Shown: piece after piece, positions 45,771-53,483 of the stretch
How positions within the stretch are numbered: the stretch's first letter is position 1
How the letters are laid out: every line of letters begins with the position of its first letter
Assembly (NCBI RefSeq): GCF_017377715.1
Contig: NZ_JAFVMF010000022.1
Location: 1-56,928, forward strand
Direction: 5' to 3'
DNA length: 56,928 nt
DNA from: Acetobacter sacchari
GTDB lineage: Bacteria > Pseudomonadota > Alphaproteobacteria > Acetobacterales > Acetobacteraceae
Notes under the pieces: model-generated
Databases searched by the model: none
What the model was told of the DNA's origin: nothing
What the model saw: only the letters and a program-made list of their open reading frames with translations
Program-made: the position numbers and the translations under genes

Positions 45771-46009
45771 TGAGCAAGCACAGATCCCGCATCACGCTCC
45801 TGTCCCCATCGCCTCGCGCGCTGGAGATAATCAGCTGGACAAATCCGCCCGGCGCGTCGGCTCTCGGCTATATCCAGCGCGGCGACGATCAGGGGCGGTT
45901 GTTGCGCCTCGCATCCGGCGCTCTGGTTATCCAACTGCCAGGGGGGTCGATCGGGACACTCGACCAACGCAAGGCTCAAGCGATGCTGGACGCGGCGGAT
46001 GCCGCATAA
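45770..46009 (+). CDS. Small hypothetical protein, coupled
   Basis: The 79-residue product begins MSKHRSRITLLSPSPRALEI and is coupled to the gene before it (TAATG) and overlaps the gene after it by 11 bases. The middle, GYIQRGDDQGRLLRLASGALVIQLPGGSIGTLDQ, suggests a small beta-rich domain. Family unknown. Confidence 0.5.
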   Translation: MSKHRSRITLLSPSPRALEIISWTNPPGASALGYIQRGDDQGRLLRLASGALVIQLPGGSIGTLDQRKAQAMLDAADAA

Positions 46010-46460
46010 GTCACGAGCCGAGAGGGTCGCATATCTGGAGGCATACCGGGCAAAGCATCGGCCGAGTCCAGAGACGCAGGAGCGTAACGGACTGCCGCCC
46101 TTTGGCGCTTACGAATACAGCGCAGACGGCACAAAAATCCGCTGCCACGCCTGCGGTCGTTTATTTGGCGCGCTCAACACGCATGTCCGTGTGCATGATC
46201 TGGACGCCGAGACATACAAAGAGGTGTTTGGCCTCAAGCGCACGTCATCCCTACTCTCACCCGCCGCCGCCGAAAAACAAAGGCAGGCTGCAATAGAGCG
46301 AGATCAGGGACGCAGTTGGAGAGAGGGGCCGTCCCCGATCTCCCCGCGCCCGATAGGCATAACCAACAGGCTGCAAACCAGCGTCGAGGCGAGCGCGCCT
46401 CGCAAGGGACGTAATATGCGCGCCGGACAAAAGGCTAAGCCCGATGCAACCAACCCCTGA
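45999..46460 (+). CDS. MucR/Ros-like zinc-finger regulator
   Basis: The 153-residue product has the Ros/MucR motif: KIRCHACGRLFGALNTHVRVHDLDAETYKEVFGL, with two Cys and two His in the zinc-binding order. Ros/MucR proteins regulate transcription in alphaproteobacteria. The N-terminal 45 residues and the basic, disordered C-terminal tail are unlike the chromosomal MucR. In a phage it may control lysogeny or host genes. Confidence 0.82.
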   Translation: MPHKSRAERVAYLEAYRAKHRPSPETQERNGLPPFGAYEYSADGTKIRCHACGRLFGALNTHVRVHDLDAETYKEVFGLKRTSSLLSPAAAEKQRQAAIERDQGRSWREGPSPISPRPIGITNRLQTSVEASAPRKGRNMRAGQKAKPDATNP

Positions 46461-46656
46461 CCAGATCAGAGATACCCGCGTAGCCGCCGGTCTCACGCAG
46501 GAGGATGCGGCTGCTCTGATCCACTCTCAGCGCCGGACGTGGCAAAATTGGGAGCTTGGGACGCGGGTAATGCACCCGGGTCTCTGGGAGTTGTTTTGCA
46601 TTAAGGTCGGCGAGTCCACCCCTAATCCGGCCACTTCCGCCGCATGTGCGCCCTGA
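46444..46656 (+). CDS. XRE-type helix-turn-helix protein
   Basis: The 70-residue product contains IRDTRVAAGLTQEDAAALIHSQRRTWQNWELGTRVMHPGLWELFCIKVG, a lambda-Cro/XRE-like helix-turn-helix with Trp in the usual place after the recognition helix. It overlaps the MucR-like gene by 17 bases and the convergent small membrane gene on the other strand. Confidence 0.75.
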   Translation: MQPTPDQIRDTRVAAGLTQEDAAALIHSQRRTWQNWELGTRVMHPGLWELFCIKVGESTPNPATSAACAP

Positions 46657-46735
46657 CCGCGAGCAAGATCACGACGCCAGCGGCGAAAGCGCCGAAGATA
46701 GCGCCTGCCGCGAAGCCTGCTTGGAAGTCGGTCAT
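46622..46735 (-). CDS. 37-residue membrane protein coupled to the protease gene
   Basis: The frame MTDFQAGFAAGAIFGAFAAG and 17 more residues (ending MRRKWPD) has one hydrophobic helix with small-residue (Gly, Ala) packing and a basic tail. Its ATG overlaps the stop of the papain-like protease gene (ATGA). It might anchor or regulate, or be a small holin. It overlaps the end of the XRE gene on the opposite strand. Confidence 0.5.
   Translation of the reverse strand: MTDFQAGFAAGAIFGAFAAGVVILLAVRAHMRRKWPD
46630..46648. repeat. 19-bp direct repeat, copy 2
   Basis: Identical to 45458-45476; here it is the coding sequence for the tail of the 37-residue membrane protein. Confidence 0.8.
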
Positions 46736-47490
46736 GCTGCGCTCGCCCGCATCTCAGCTACCAGCGCGTCAAGCGCCTCGCCGTTGGGTGACAGGCCGCT
46801 GATCCCGGTCCAGTTCTGCCGCGACACCAGACCATAAGCCTCGTCGCAGAACTGGCGCAGGAAACTCCACGACATGCGCTTCTGCTCGCCCCAGGTATTC
46901 AGGTAGAGCCAGTCAGCGTCAAATCCATGCAGCCAGACGCAGTGTCCGCCCGCGATGCTGTTGTTCTGCTGGGGATTGAACACCCAATCCCCGCAGCCGA
47001 CGACGCACGCCCACTCCGGCAGTGACAGGCCGATATAGACGCCACCCAAGAACGCGATTGCACGCTGGATGCCCTGCACGTCGGTCGGCGCGATCGAACC
47101 GTAAGCCGTCAGGTAGTCGCGCGTCTGACCGGGCCGTTCGAAGCCGTCGACGCACCACTTGTTCAGGACGTCCAGTTCGACCGCGCCGTTGTCGTTCGCA
47201 CCCGTGGCCGGATCGAACGGCGGCGACGTGGCCGAGGCGTAGTTCTGCAGGACTTCCGCGTCGTCGAGGAGAACCGGAGCCTGCGCCGCGCCGGTCCACG
47301 TGCGGATCGCGCTGGCCACGCCTACCTGAGTGCAGCAGCCGTATCGGTCGTTTTCCCAAACCGGCCACGCTACATCCTTCGCCCAGTTCGCGGACGCAGG
47401 GATGACGGGGAGTGCGGCGGCCAGTGGCACGGCCATGCGGTAGGTGCGCGCGTCATGGCGCGGAGAAAGTTTGCCCAGCTTTCTTTGCAT
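46732..47490 (-). CDS. Papain-like cysteine protease, phage-encoded
   Basis: The 252-residue product (MQRKLGKLSPRHDARTYRMA...) has the C1-type catalytic layout: Cys in NDRYGCCTQVGVASAI, His in SIAGGHCVWLHGFDADWLY and Asn in LYLNTWGEQ. The short N-terminal part is not a signal peptide, so it acts in the cell or in the virion. AGGA six bases before ATG at 47490 fixes the start. Such proteases are seen in some phages of proteobacteria near tail genes; substrate unknown. It ends the leftward operon with a coupled small membrane protein. Confidence 0.82.
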   Translation of the reverse strand: MQRKLGKLSPRHDARTYRMAVPLAAALPVIPASANWAKDVAWPVWENDRYGCCTQVGVASAIRTWTGAAQAPVLLDDAEVLQNYASATSPPFDPATGANDNGAVELDVLNKWCVDGFERPGQTRDYLTAYGSIAPTDVQGIQRAIAFLGGVYIGLSLPEWACVVGCGDWVFNPQQNNSIAGGHCVWLHGFDADWLYLNTWGEQKRMSWSFLRQFCDEAYGLVSRQNWTGISGLSPNGEALDALVAEMRASAA

Positions 47491-47713
47491 TTCAGTTCCT
47501 GATTTGTGGTATTGTTGGCGCATGACTGCGGCGGCGTGGATGGACACGCGGGACTGGGGGAATGGGATACCCTGACGCAGCGTTTAGGCGCTGGACGGTC
47601 TAGTCCCTGAGCACAGGGGCTGCCTGCATGTGGGTGGGTTCAGCCGTTCCGGGTTTCGAGACCCGGGTCACGAGCACATGCACAGCCGGTATCAAGCCCG
47701 GCCCGCAGTCACG
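47491..47713. other. Short intergenic region with a palindrome
   Basis: CCGGGT (47649-47654) and ACCCGG (47661-47666) form an inverted repeat around TTCGAG. It lies between the lipoprotein gene end and the protease gene start and may be a promoter-associated or terminator-like element; no T run follows. Confidence 0.35.
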
Positions 47714-48163
47714 TCATTTTACCCCAAGATACCGCCCGGCATCATAACCGTCCGGCAGCGTCGTGTGGTCTGGATGCAGCAGACAGTCGCGGACCAGAGC
47801 AGCGCAGGCAGCATGGGCACCGAAGATCAGCGACGACGTGCCGACGTAGTGGATGGAGTAGACGCGCCCGCCACGGATGCGCGCCGTCATGCGACAGGAC
47901 ATTGCGGCGCTGGCGGAAACGGTCGGCTTGACCAGATCGCCCATCAGCGGGACTGCGCCGGATACGGACGGAGTCGAGACTGAGCCGCCCCACTCGCCAT
48001 CCCAATCGTCCGCGTCCGTCTGCACGCGCACCGATGGCGGCCCAGCGCACGCGACGAGATCTGGATACGGCATGCCGACCAGTTCGGCGCGCGCCTGTTC
48101 CGTGCGGTCGGCGCAGGCCGCGAGGCTCAATACCAGCGCCAGAGCAAAGATCAGCGCGCGCAT
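47714..48163 (-). CDS. Small lipoprotein
   Basis: The 149-residue product starts MRALIFALALVLSLAACADR with a lipobox LAAC, so it would be attached to a membrane in the periplasm. The mature part has VGMPYPDLVACAGPPSVR and GRVYSIHYVG, reminiscent of small SmpA-like or entericidin-style lipoproteins without a clear match. Six Cys are present. The start shares a base with the stop of the upstream gene. It may belong to lysis (spanin-like) or superinfection functions. Confidence 0.6.
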   Translation of the reverse strand: MRALIFALALVLSLAACADRTEQARAELVGMPYPDLVACAGPPSVRVQTDADDWDGEWGGSVSTPSVSGAVPLMGDLVKPTVSASAAMSCRMTARIRGGRVYSIHYVGTSSLIFGAHAACAALVRDCLLHPDHTTLPDGYDAGRYLGVK

Positions 48164-48504
48164 CAATCTCGCCAATCGTCAGGGATATCGGGCAGCGGGA
48201 CAGTTTTTCCCGCCAATGCGTGCGTGCTATCGCCGCAAAACTGAATTTGGCCCGCTCGAACGAAATAATGACACGTCGCGCCGGGATTCCTCCCAAGATC
48301 GACTTTGACGGACGGCCCGAAGGTAGGGGCCTGCGCATTCCCATCGAACGACCACTTTGGACCATCTTGCGGGCATCCGGTCACATTGATGGGATGAATC
48401 ATCTGACAGCCGGGGCACCACGTAAAATGCTGCACACTGATGGGAAGTCCGTCGCGCTCATGTGTGATCGTTGCCAGTTTTGAACTGAGAAGTTGAATGG
48501 TCAT
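48163..48504 (-). CDS. DUF6527-like protein
   Basis: The 113-residue product (MTIQLLSSKLATITHERDGL...) has the pattern HFTWCPGCQMIHPINV, KWSFDGNAQAPTFGPSV, CHYFVRAGQIQFCGDSTHALAGKTVPLPDIP, which is that of small phage proteins grouped as DUF6527. The two Cys of CPGC and the His/Cys later suggest metal binding. Function unknown. It lies between lysis-associated small genes. Confidence 0.8.
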   Translation of the reverse strand: MTIQLLSSKLATITHERDGLPISVQHFTWCPGCQMIHPINVTGCPQDGPKWSFDGNAQAPTFGPSVKVDLGRNPGATCHYFVRAGQIQFCGDSTHALAGKTVPLPDIPDDWRD

Positions 48505-48550
48505 ACCCATCGCCCTTTGAGTATTTCGCGTTGGCGCAATGCGGAGATCG

Positions 48551-48613
48551 CTAATACCAGCGCCAGAGCCACCACAGGACGACGGCCGCAGCCGCCATCC
48601 CGGCGAGGATCAC
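48551..48613 (-). CDS. Possible 20-residue membrane peptide
   Basis: The GTG-initiated frame VILAGMAAAAVVLWWLWRWY overlaps the end of the 28-residue frame upstream by four bases. It is entirely one hydrophobic helix with aromatic end. Real translation is uncertain. Confidence 0.3.
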   Translation of the reverse strand: MILAGMAAAAVVLWWLWRWY

Positions 48614-48696
48614 CGGGCGGCCGCACGGCACAGAGCCCATGAGAACAGCCAAAGACCCAGTGCCGGAGCCGCGACGATGAGAGCCGCGCCCCACAT
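48610..48696 (-). CDS. Possible 28-residue membrane peptide
   Basis: The frame MWGAALIVAAPALGLWLFSW and eight more residues starts at an ATG that overlaps the stop of the lipoprotein gene upstream (TAATG). One membrane helix and a basic tail are visible. Tandem tiny membrane peptides in a lysis region can be holin-type regulators. Confidence 0.35.
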   Translation of the reverse strand: MWGAALIVAAPALGLWLFSWALCRAAAR

Positions 48697-49247
48697 TAGC
48701 GCGACACGCCCAGCGTCTTGAACGCCTGCGATTCGGTCATGCCAAGGCGCGCCGCCGACGTGGAGCCGAGCAGCGCCTCAAACAGAGACACGACCGTCGC
48801 CAGCGCGTTCGCCGCCGTGGTCGCGTCACTCTTGACGGTGGACGACAGAGACGAGCCCGCGCCGGAAATCGCTTTCGCAATCGTCGAACTTACGGACTCG
48901 ATATCCGACAGCAGACTGTCGACGCGCGTCTTCCAGTTGGTGTCGTCGTAGCTGATCGTGACACTCGAACCGGCGGCGGTGGAGAACGCCGTCAACGCCG
49001 TGGAAAGCGCGGTCTCGGCTGCCTCGATAGCGGCGAGATACGGCGTCAGCGCCGAGATGCCCGACGCGAGGCTGATGATCGTGGCCGCAGCGTTGACCCC
49101 GGCCTGCCCGTAAGCTGTGATCTTGGCGACGTTGAGCGTGATCGTGGTGACGTTGCCCGACGTGGTGACGGTGCAGGCGGCAAGCGCGGTCCCGGCTGCG
49201 AGCATACCGACGCCACGCAGTGCGGCGCGACGGGATACGTTACGCAT
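48696..49247 (-). CDS. Tat/lipoprotein-signal protein, helical
   Basis: The 183-residue product starts MRNVSRRAALRGVGMLAAGT with twin Arg, then ALAAC, a lipobox. The mature part is long, helical and low in complexity (Ala, Ser, Thr), with no Cys further on. It overlaps the end of the preceding helical gene by eight bases. It would be exported and lipid-anchored. A role at the cell surface, for example exclusion, is inference only. Confidence 0.65.
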   Translation of the reverse strand: MRNVSRRAALRGVGMLAAGTALAACTVTTSGNVTTITLNVAKITAYGQAGVNAAATIISLASGISALTPYLAAIEAAETALSTALTAFSTAAGSSVTISYDDTNWKTRVDSLLSDIESVSSTIAKAISGAGSSLSSTVKSDATTAANALATVVSLFEALLGSTSAARLGMTESQAFKTLGVSR

Positions 49248-49503
49248 TGGCGGCGGTCTCCGTGCTGGCGGTGCCCTCGACGGCGCTGATGACGGCGGTG
49301 ATCCCGTCGAATGCCTTGGACAGGCCGGCGTCGATGCCGGACAGATCCACGCCGGGCGCGAGGTTCGGCACTAGCGCGTTGACGAGCAGCGACAGGGCGT
49401 TGCCCGCGAGCGCGATGTCCGCTTTGACGGCAGACGATTCATGCTTGCCCGCAACGGTCGAGATCAGGTTTTCGAGCGAGGTAATCGAGGCCAGATCGGC
49501 CAT
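49240..49503 (-). CDS. Small helical protein
   Basis: The 87-residue product (MADLASITSLENLISTVAGK...) has two or three amphipathic helices and resembles in style the helical lipoprotein next to it (ALSLLVNALVPNLAPGVDL). GGAGAAAGACC precedes ATG at 49503. A terminator for upstream transcription lies directly before it. No family recognised. Confidence 0.55.
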   Translation of the reverse strand: MADLASITSLENLISTVAGKHESSAVKADIALAGNALSLLVNALVPNLAPGVDLSGIDAGLSKAFDGITAVISAVEGTASTETAANA

Positions 49504-49517
49504 GGTCTTTCTCCAAT

Positions 49518-49543
49518 AAAAAAGCCGCCCGGTTAGGGGCGGC
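49518..49543 (-). terminator. Rho-independent terminator after the antirepressor gene
   Basis: On the minus strand GCCGCCCC and GGGCGGC pair over a short loop, followed by six T. It separates the antirepressor-domain gene from the small helical gene. Confidence 0.85.
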
Positions 49544-49589
49544 TGTGTGTCGGCAGGCCGGTGTCTATCCGGCAACGGATTAGGAAAAG

Positions 49590-50165
49590 TTAGGCGGCAT
49601 TATCCAAGAGATTGAGGACCGCCTGTTGCGAGTGCGTCAGCAAATTACGAGGCGGAACCGGGAGCCCCGATGACTTCCACGCCCACGCGCCTGCTGCCCG
49701 ACCCCACAGACGCATTGCGTGCTTTGAGGCGTTGATGCGTGCGTTCAGGTCTCCGGCGTCGATGTCGCTGAGTGAGGACGCGTCATTCGCGTGCAGCGCG
49801 CTACCGAAGAAATGATTGAACAGGACGCGGGCGCATTCGGTCTGGTATTCGATGACCTTGGCTCGCGTTCCTGCATCCTTGATGCGGTCGGGATGGATTG
49901 TCGCAAGCCAGAAATTCAGCATGTCGAGCGTCAGGAAAGTATGCTCCCTGACGCGGTCATCTCCATCAAGACGAACCTCCATTATGGAGGTTCGTGACTT
50001 GATAACGGGGTGACGCATGATCTTCTTGCGCTGAGGCTCCCAGTCCAGCCCAATACCTTCGACAACGGGCTTCATCGCTACCAGCGTCGTCTGCGGGCTA
50101 TCGCCCTGAACAGCAGCAAGGGTGGCGCCATGAAACGGAATGGTGGTAAGTGTACGGTTCGTCAT
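49590..50165 (-). CDS. Phage antirepressor N-terminal domain protein (P22 Ant-like)
   Basis: The 191-residue product starts MTNRTLTTIPFHGATLAAVQ and continues with the P22_AR_N pattern (VAMKPVVEGIGLDWEPQRKKIMRHP, then TSIMEVRLDGDDRVREHTFLTLDMLNFWLATI). The domain is common in antirepressors that inactivate phage repressors. The C-terminal part is short and helical. Its place among lysis genes, away from the repressor region, is a little unusual. Confidence 0.88.
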   Translation of the reverse strand: MTNRTLTTIPFHGATLAAVQGDSPQTTLVAMKPVVEGIGLDWEPQRKKIMRHPVIKSRTSIMEVRLDGDDRVREHTFLTLDMLNFWLATIHPDRIKDAGTRAKVIEYQTECARVLFNHFFGSALHANDASSLSDIDAGDLNARINASKHAMRLWGRAAGAWAWKSSGLPVPPRNLLTHSQQAVLNLLDNAA

Positions 50166-50522
50166 TCGGACTCCTATTCCGATTGATGTGATTTCCCGCG
50201 TTGACGCGCGGGAGACGTGCTTGGGATGCGGGTTCCGGCCAAGGTAAATCCCGCATCCCGTTCGCCGCCATCACGACGCTGAACCAGCAGTGACTACTAT
50301 ATGCTGATTGGGTGCCTGACCCAACACAAGATATGGGGTCGCAATCGCAAAAAATTCCTTGACGCCAGTCTTCCGGGATTCTTGATCAGTATATTCATGA
50401 TTTTGCTTGTTTTTATGCCGTGGTATTTGTGTTTTGCAGCGATGTTTGTGGAATTTCCACGAGTCGTGTCGACAGAATAATTCGGCTTATTACAAGAAAG
50501 TAATCACTATAGGCTTTGGCCG
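50166..50522. other. Intergenic region with two hairpins upstream of the antirepressor gene
   Basis: TCCCGCG/CGCGGGA pair at 50194-50200 and 50207-50213; GGGATGCGGG/CCCGCATCCC pair perfectly at 50223-50232 and 50250-50259. Both are in the leader of the antirepressor gene. The part from 50290 to 50520 is AT-rich without a supported gene. The hairpins could terminate upstream transcription or control the antirepressor. Confidence 0.55.
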
Positions 50523-50741
50523 TTACTTCCCGGCCCCAACATCATCCGCGTTTGCCGCGTGCTTGCCGTTCATACCGATCGCATTGACGATCTGGTAAAG
50601 CGGCAGCCACTTCGAGCCGGCGGCAGGACGCGGCCAGAACCGGGCGATCAGCGCGCATGTCGAGACGACGAACGACACGATGATCGTCGCGTCGCCCGCA
50701 TACTGCGCCGGGAGCAGCGCGAGGATTGTTGAGAGGTCCAT
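50523..50741 (-). CDS. Small membrane protein, holin-like
   Basis: The 72-residue product (MDLSTILALLPAQYAGDATI...) has a hydrophobic stretch at about 16-36 (IIVSFVVSTCALIARF) and a weaker second one, then a polar tail. It follows the CotH-like gene after 15 bases. A holin-like role is possible; the region already has another holin-like gene (54636). Confidence 0.55.
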   Translation of the reverse strand: MDLSTILALLPAQYAGDATIIVSFVVSTCALIARFWPRPAAGSKWLPLYQIVNAIGMNGKHAANADDVGAGK

Positions 50742-50756
50742 TGTTGGACTCCTGAA

Positions 50757-52055
50757 TTATGCTGAGTAGCCCCATCGGTCATCGAGCCACGCGAGACGCC
50801 TGGAGAACCAGTTGAGGATATAGGGATTGTTCGACGGAAGGTTTGTGCCCCACGTCGTCCAGTCATACTCCACATCCGCTGGCCGGAAGCCTGCGCTGTA
50901 GAATTTCTGTATCTCCGTGAGTGTTTCGAGCGTCAGAACGCCGTTGGCGCGCAGGTAGGCGTAGCGGGCGTTGATAGCGCCCGCGAAGTATACGGAAAAC
51001 GACGTCCACATAGCGTCCTGATCAGTGGTTATACCCGTCGTCTCGGGGTCAGAGCCGTACGGGAAATTCCACTTGCAGCCGAGGCTTTCGTCGAGATCGT
51101 ATGCATCTACCTCCCACAAGCCCGAAGTTTCGGTCCCGGTGTAGGATTTGAGCATCAGATTGTTGGTCATGCTGTCAAAGCTGCCGACCACATCGCAGAA
51201 AATCTTGTAGTCGATCCACGACTCAAGCCGCAGATAACTTGGGTAGTTCGCCCAGCTATCCGTCCCCGCGAGAACCGCCTTGAACCACGCCAACAATCGC
51301 GCCGGGACGGTATCGTCAGGCGTCGCCGGGGACGAAAACTCCCACACCGTGTCATCTGACAGGTGGGCAGTATTGGACCAAAGATCCGTTGGTCCGTGCT
51401 GTGGTTGCAGCAGATAGTGTTGCGCGTTGCTGTCGTCGATCAGGTATGTCGCGTTGGTGTTGTTCGACCGCAACATATATGCGCCGTAAAGCGTTGGCGC
51501 CGTCGCTGACCCTATCTGCATGTAAACGGCGATCGGGCGACAGTCACATGAGAATTGCGCATCTGACAGCAACGACAGGTCGGCATCCATCCACGCATAC
51601 CACGGCGCGATACGATTGTTCGGCGGATCGTAGGCGCGTCGAATGCGACGCCAGAGTTCCAGACAGATCGCCTCTCGCGTCATGGTGCGGTCAAAGGCTG
51701 TCGCGTTGCTGTTGATCGAGCCGTAAGCCTTGAACGTGATCGACGTGGTCTCGTCCCACGATCCGAACCGCAGCGCCACCTTGTCCTTGCTGGCGTTCTT
51801 GACCTTGATCTTCCAGTTCTGCTTTACGGCATCGGCGCTCGTCTGACCCTGTATCTCAAGTGTGCTCAGGCCGCTATCGTTTGAGTATAGAACCGCATCT
51901 CCGCGCATAAGCGCAAAGTTGCAGTCCACAGTGTCGCCAATGGCGGGAAGCGCTGTTGTGGTAATCACAATGCGATCCGGGAAATCCAGGGAGACGAACG
52001 TCTCTGACGACCGCAGCCCCCAGACCGCATTGTCGATGGCTGACGGAGTGGCCAC
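50757..52055 (-). CDS. CotH-kinase-like protein in a phage fibre cluster
   Basis: The 432-residue product follows the CotH pattern: LEIQGQTSADAVKQNWKIKV (about 66-85, like the RGxSS...KK..riK part), DRTMTREAICLELWRRI (about 122-138), GAYMLRSNN (191-199), DYKIFCDVVGSFDSMTNNLML (282-302) and the acidic core LWEVDAYDLDESLG (313-326), which matches the metal-binding DxD of CotH. CotH of Bacillus phosphorylates spore coat proteins. There are no host spores here, so a fibre or surface substrate is likely. Some key residues may be missing; kinase activity is inferred. Confidence 0.65.
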   Translation of the reverse strand: MATPSAIDNAVWGLRSSETFVSLDFPDRIVITTTALPAIGDTVDCNFALMRGDAVLYSNDSGLSTLEIQGQTSADAVKQNWKIKVKNASKDKVALRFGSWDETTSITFKAYGSINSNATAFDRTMTREAICLELWRRIRRAYDPPNNRIAPWYAWMDADLSLLSDAQFSCDCRPIAVYMQIGSATAPTLYGAYMLRSNNTNATYLIDDSNAQHYLLQPQHGPTDLWSNTAHLSDDTVWEFSSPATPDDTVPARLLAWFKAVLAGTDSWANYPSYLRLESWIDYKIFCDVVGSFDSMTNNLMLKSYTGTETSGLWEVDAYDLDESLGCKWNFPYGSDPETTGITTDQDAMWTSFSVYFAGAINARYAYLRANGVLTLETLTEIQKFYSAGFRPADVEYDWTTWGTNLPSNNPYILNWFSRRLAWLDDRWGYSA

Positions 52056-52063
52056 AGCTTACC

Positions 52064-53011
52064 TCACTTGCTGGCGATATCGGCGCGCAGGGCGGCGATG
52101 CACAGAGCATGCACGGCGTCATAGCGCAGGCCTTGCTTCATTTTCTGCGATCCATCCTCATTGAGGACAGCCCGCTCTACAGTCTTTCCGTTTTCGTCCG
52201 TGCCAATCTCCGTCACGGCGTCCTCGCACCACATGCCGTAATCAGCGGCGTTCATGCCCTCGGCCTCGAAAGCCTTCTGCACAGCCTGCGCCAGAGACCC
52301 GATGTGTCGACGCTTACCATCTGAAAAGGTCCAGACCGAAACGGGGATATTGCGTCCAACACGCAAAAGTTTTTGCGCCTCGTCGTCGGGGGCCGCCGCC
52401 CCAACTGCCGCCCCGTGACCGGCCGGATCGGACAGAAGTTTTATGTTAACCTTGGCGTTAACATCGGATGTGCTGATGGTGCTCGTCGTGGAGTAGATCG
52501 TACCCCACGGATTACTGGCCGTCCCGAGTGTGCAAGCGCCGCTGGTTTGCGGATGGAATGCTGCGGCAGTAACCGCAAGGTATGGGCTTGAGCTGCTGTT
52601 CCATCCGAAAATAGCCGCCTGACTTGACGCGCTGCCGATCTGGAACTGGAGATAAGGCTGCGTCGTCGAGGAGTCGCCGATCGTCAGATAAGCGTTGCTC
52701 GTGGCTGGCGATGTCGGGATCGTAACGCCCTTGCCAGAATCAAGCCCCAGCACGCCACTGGCGGCGTTTATGCTCGTCAAGGGGATATATTTAGCAAGAG
52801 AATTTGCGACGGACGTAGTGGCCTCGTTTGCTGTCGTCACGGCAGCCGCAGCGTTGATCGTGGCTGTAGTCGCGGCTGTCGTGTTGGACGCAACAGTTGC
52901 CGCCAGCGTCGCCAGCGTCTGCGACGTGTCCCCACCTGACGCCGTGACTGTCGCTGCCGAAACATCGCCGCCGACAGTAACGAAAACAGGATTGCCATTT
53001 GCAACAGACAT
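52064..53011 (-). CDS. Phage tail fibre with C-terminal chaperone-like domain
   Basis: The 315-residue product has a low-complexity, trimerising N-terminal half rich in Thr, Ala and Ser, then TASNPWGTIYSTTSTISTSDVNAKVNIKLL, the start of an S74-like intramolecular chaperone, and YGMWCEDAVTEIG ... LRYDAVHALCIAALRAD. Such chaperones trimerise fibres and are often cut off. In this case the usual cleavage Ser is the one in TSDVN, which would have to be checked. Part of the fibre cluster. Confidence 0.75.
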   Translation of the reverse strand: MSVANGNPVFVTVGGDVSAATVTASGGDTSQTLATLAATVASNTTAATTATINAAAAVTTANEATTSVANSLAKYIPLTSINAASGVLGLDSGKGVTIPTSPATSNAYLTIGDSSTTQPYLQFQIGSASSQAAIFGWNSSSSPYLAVTAAAFHPQTSGACTLGTASNPWGTIYSTTSTISTSDVNAKVNIKLLSDPAGHGAAVGAAAPDDEAQKLLRVGRNIPVSVWTFSDGKRRHIGSLAQAVQKAFEAEGMNAADYGMWCEDAVTEIGTDENGKTVERAVLNEDGSQKMKQGLRYDAVHALCIAALRADIASK

Positions 53012-53015
53012 ACGG

Positions 53016-53483
53016 TTACGCTCCAGTATAGACGGACAGGACGCCGCCGTTCGATTGTGTGTTCGGGAAATAGACCGTGCCGTCCGTCATGATGACGGAG
53101 CCGTTGGTGGTCAGGCCGGTCGGAAGCGCGGTCGCGCCTGCGATGTAGACGTCGCCTTCGAGCGTCACGTCGTCCGGTAGTGTGCCGAGCGTCGTAGCCG
53201 TCACGCCGGTCGGCGCCTTAACCAGAGTCAGGTTCGTCGGGTCAAAGGACGATCCTGATGTGAATGACGCCGTAACAGCGTAGATCGCGCCTGCGTATTT
53301 CAGCAGTTGCCCGGCTGTATATGCGGTCTCAGCGTTCCACGCGCCCGCGAACCCCGCCACAGAGCCGCCAAGCAACGACGCTGCAACCTGCATCCAGACG
53401 CCGCCGCGCACGAGGGCGAGGATGTCGCCAGATTCAAGCGCCGTGGCTGCATCTGCCGCAGTGATGTCGATTGTGGTTGTCAT
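53016..53483 (-). CDS. Phage fibre-associated protein with carbohydrate-binding-like module
   Basis: The 155-residue product contains FAGAWNAETAYTAGQLLKYAGAIYAVTASFTSGSSFD, which matches small chitin-binding-type (CBM5/12) modules found in fibre and baseplate proteins, followed by a beta-rich tail with GDVYIAGATALP. It lies between a fibre adaptor and the fibre gene, overlapping the former. It probably contributes to host-surface binding. Confidence 0.65.
   Translation of the reverse strand: MTTTIDITAADAATALESGDILALVRGGVWMQVAASLLGGSVAGFAGAWNAETAYTAGQLLKYAGAIYAVTASFTSGSSFDPTNLTLVKAPTGVTATTLGTLPDDVTLEGDVYIAGATALPTGLTTNGSVIMTDGTVYFPNTQSNGGVLSVYTGA

Noticed and set aside
50407..50598. 63-codon plus-strand frame
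   Set aside because: It crosses into the convergent small membrane gene, lacks a ribosome-binding site and has no recognisable features.
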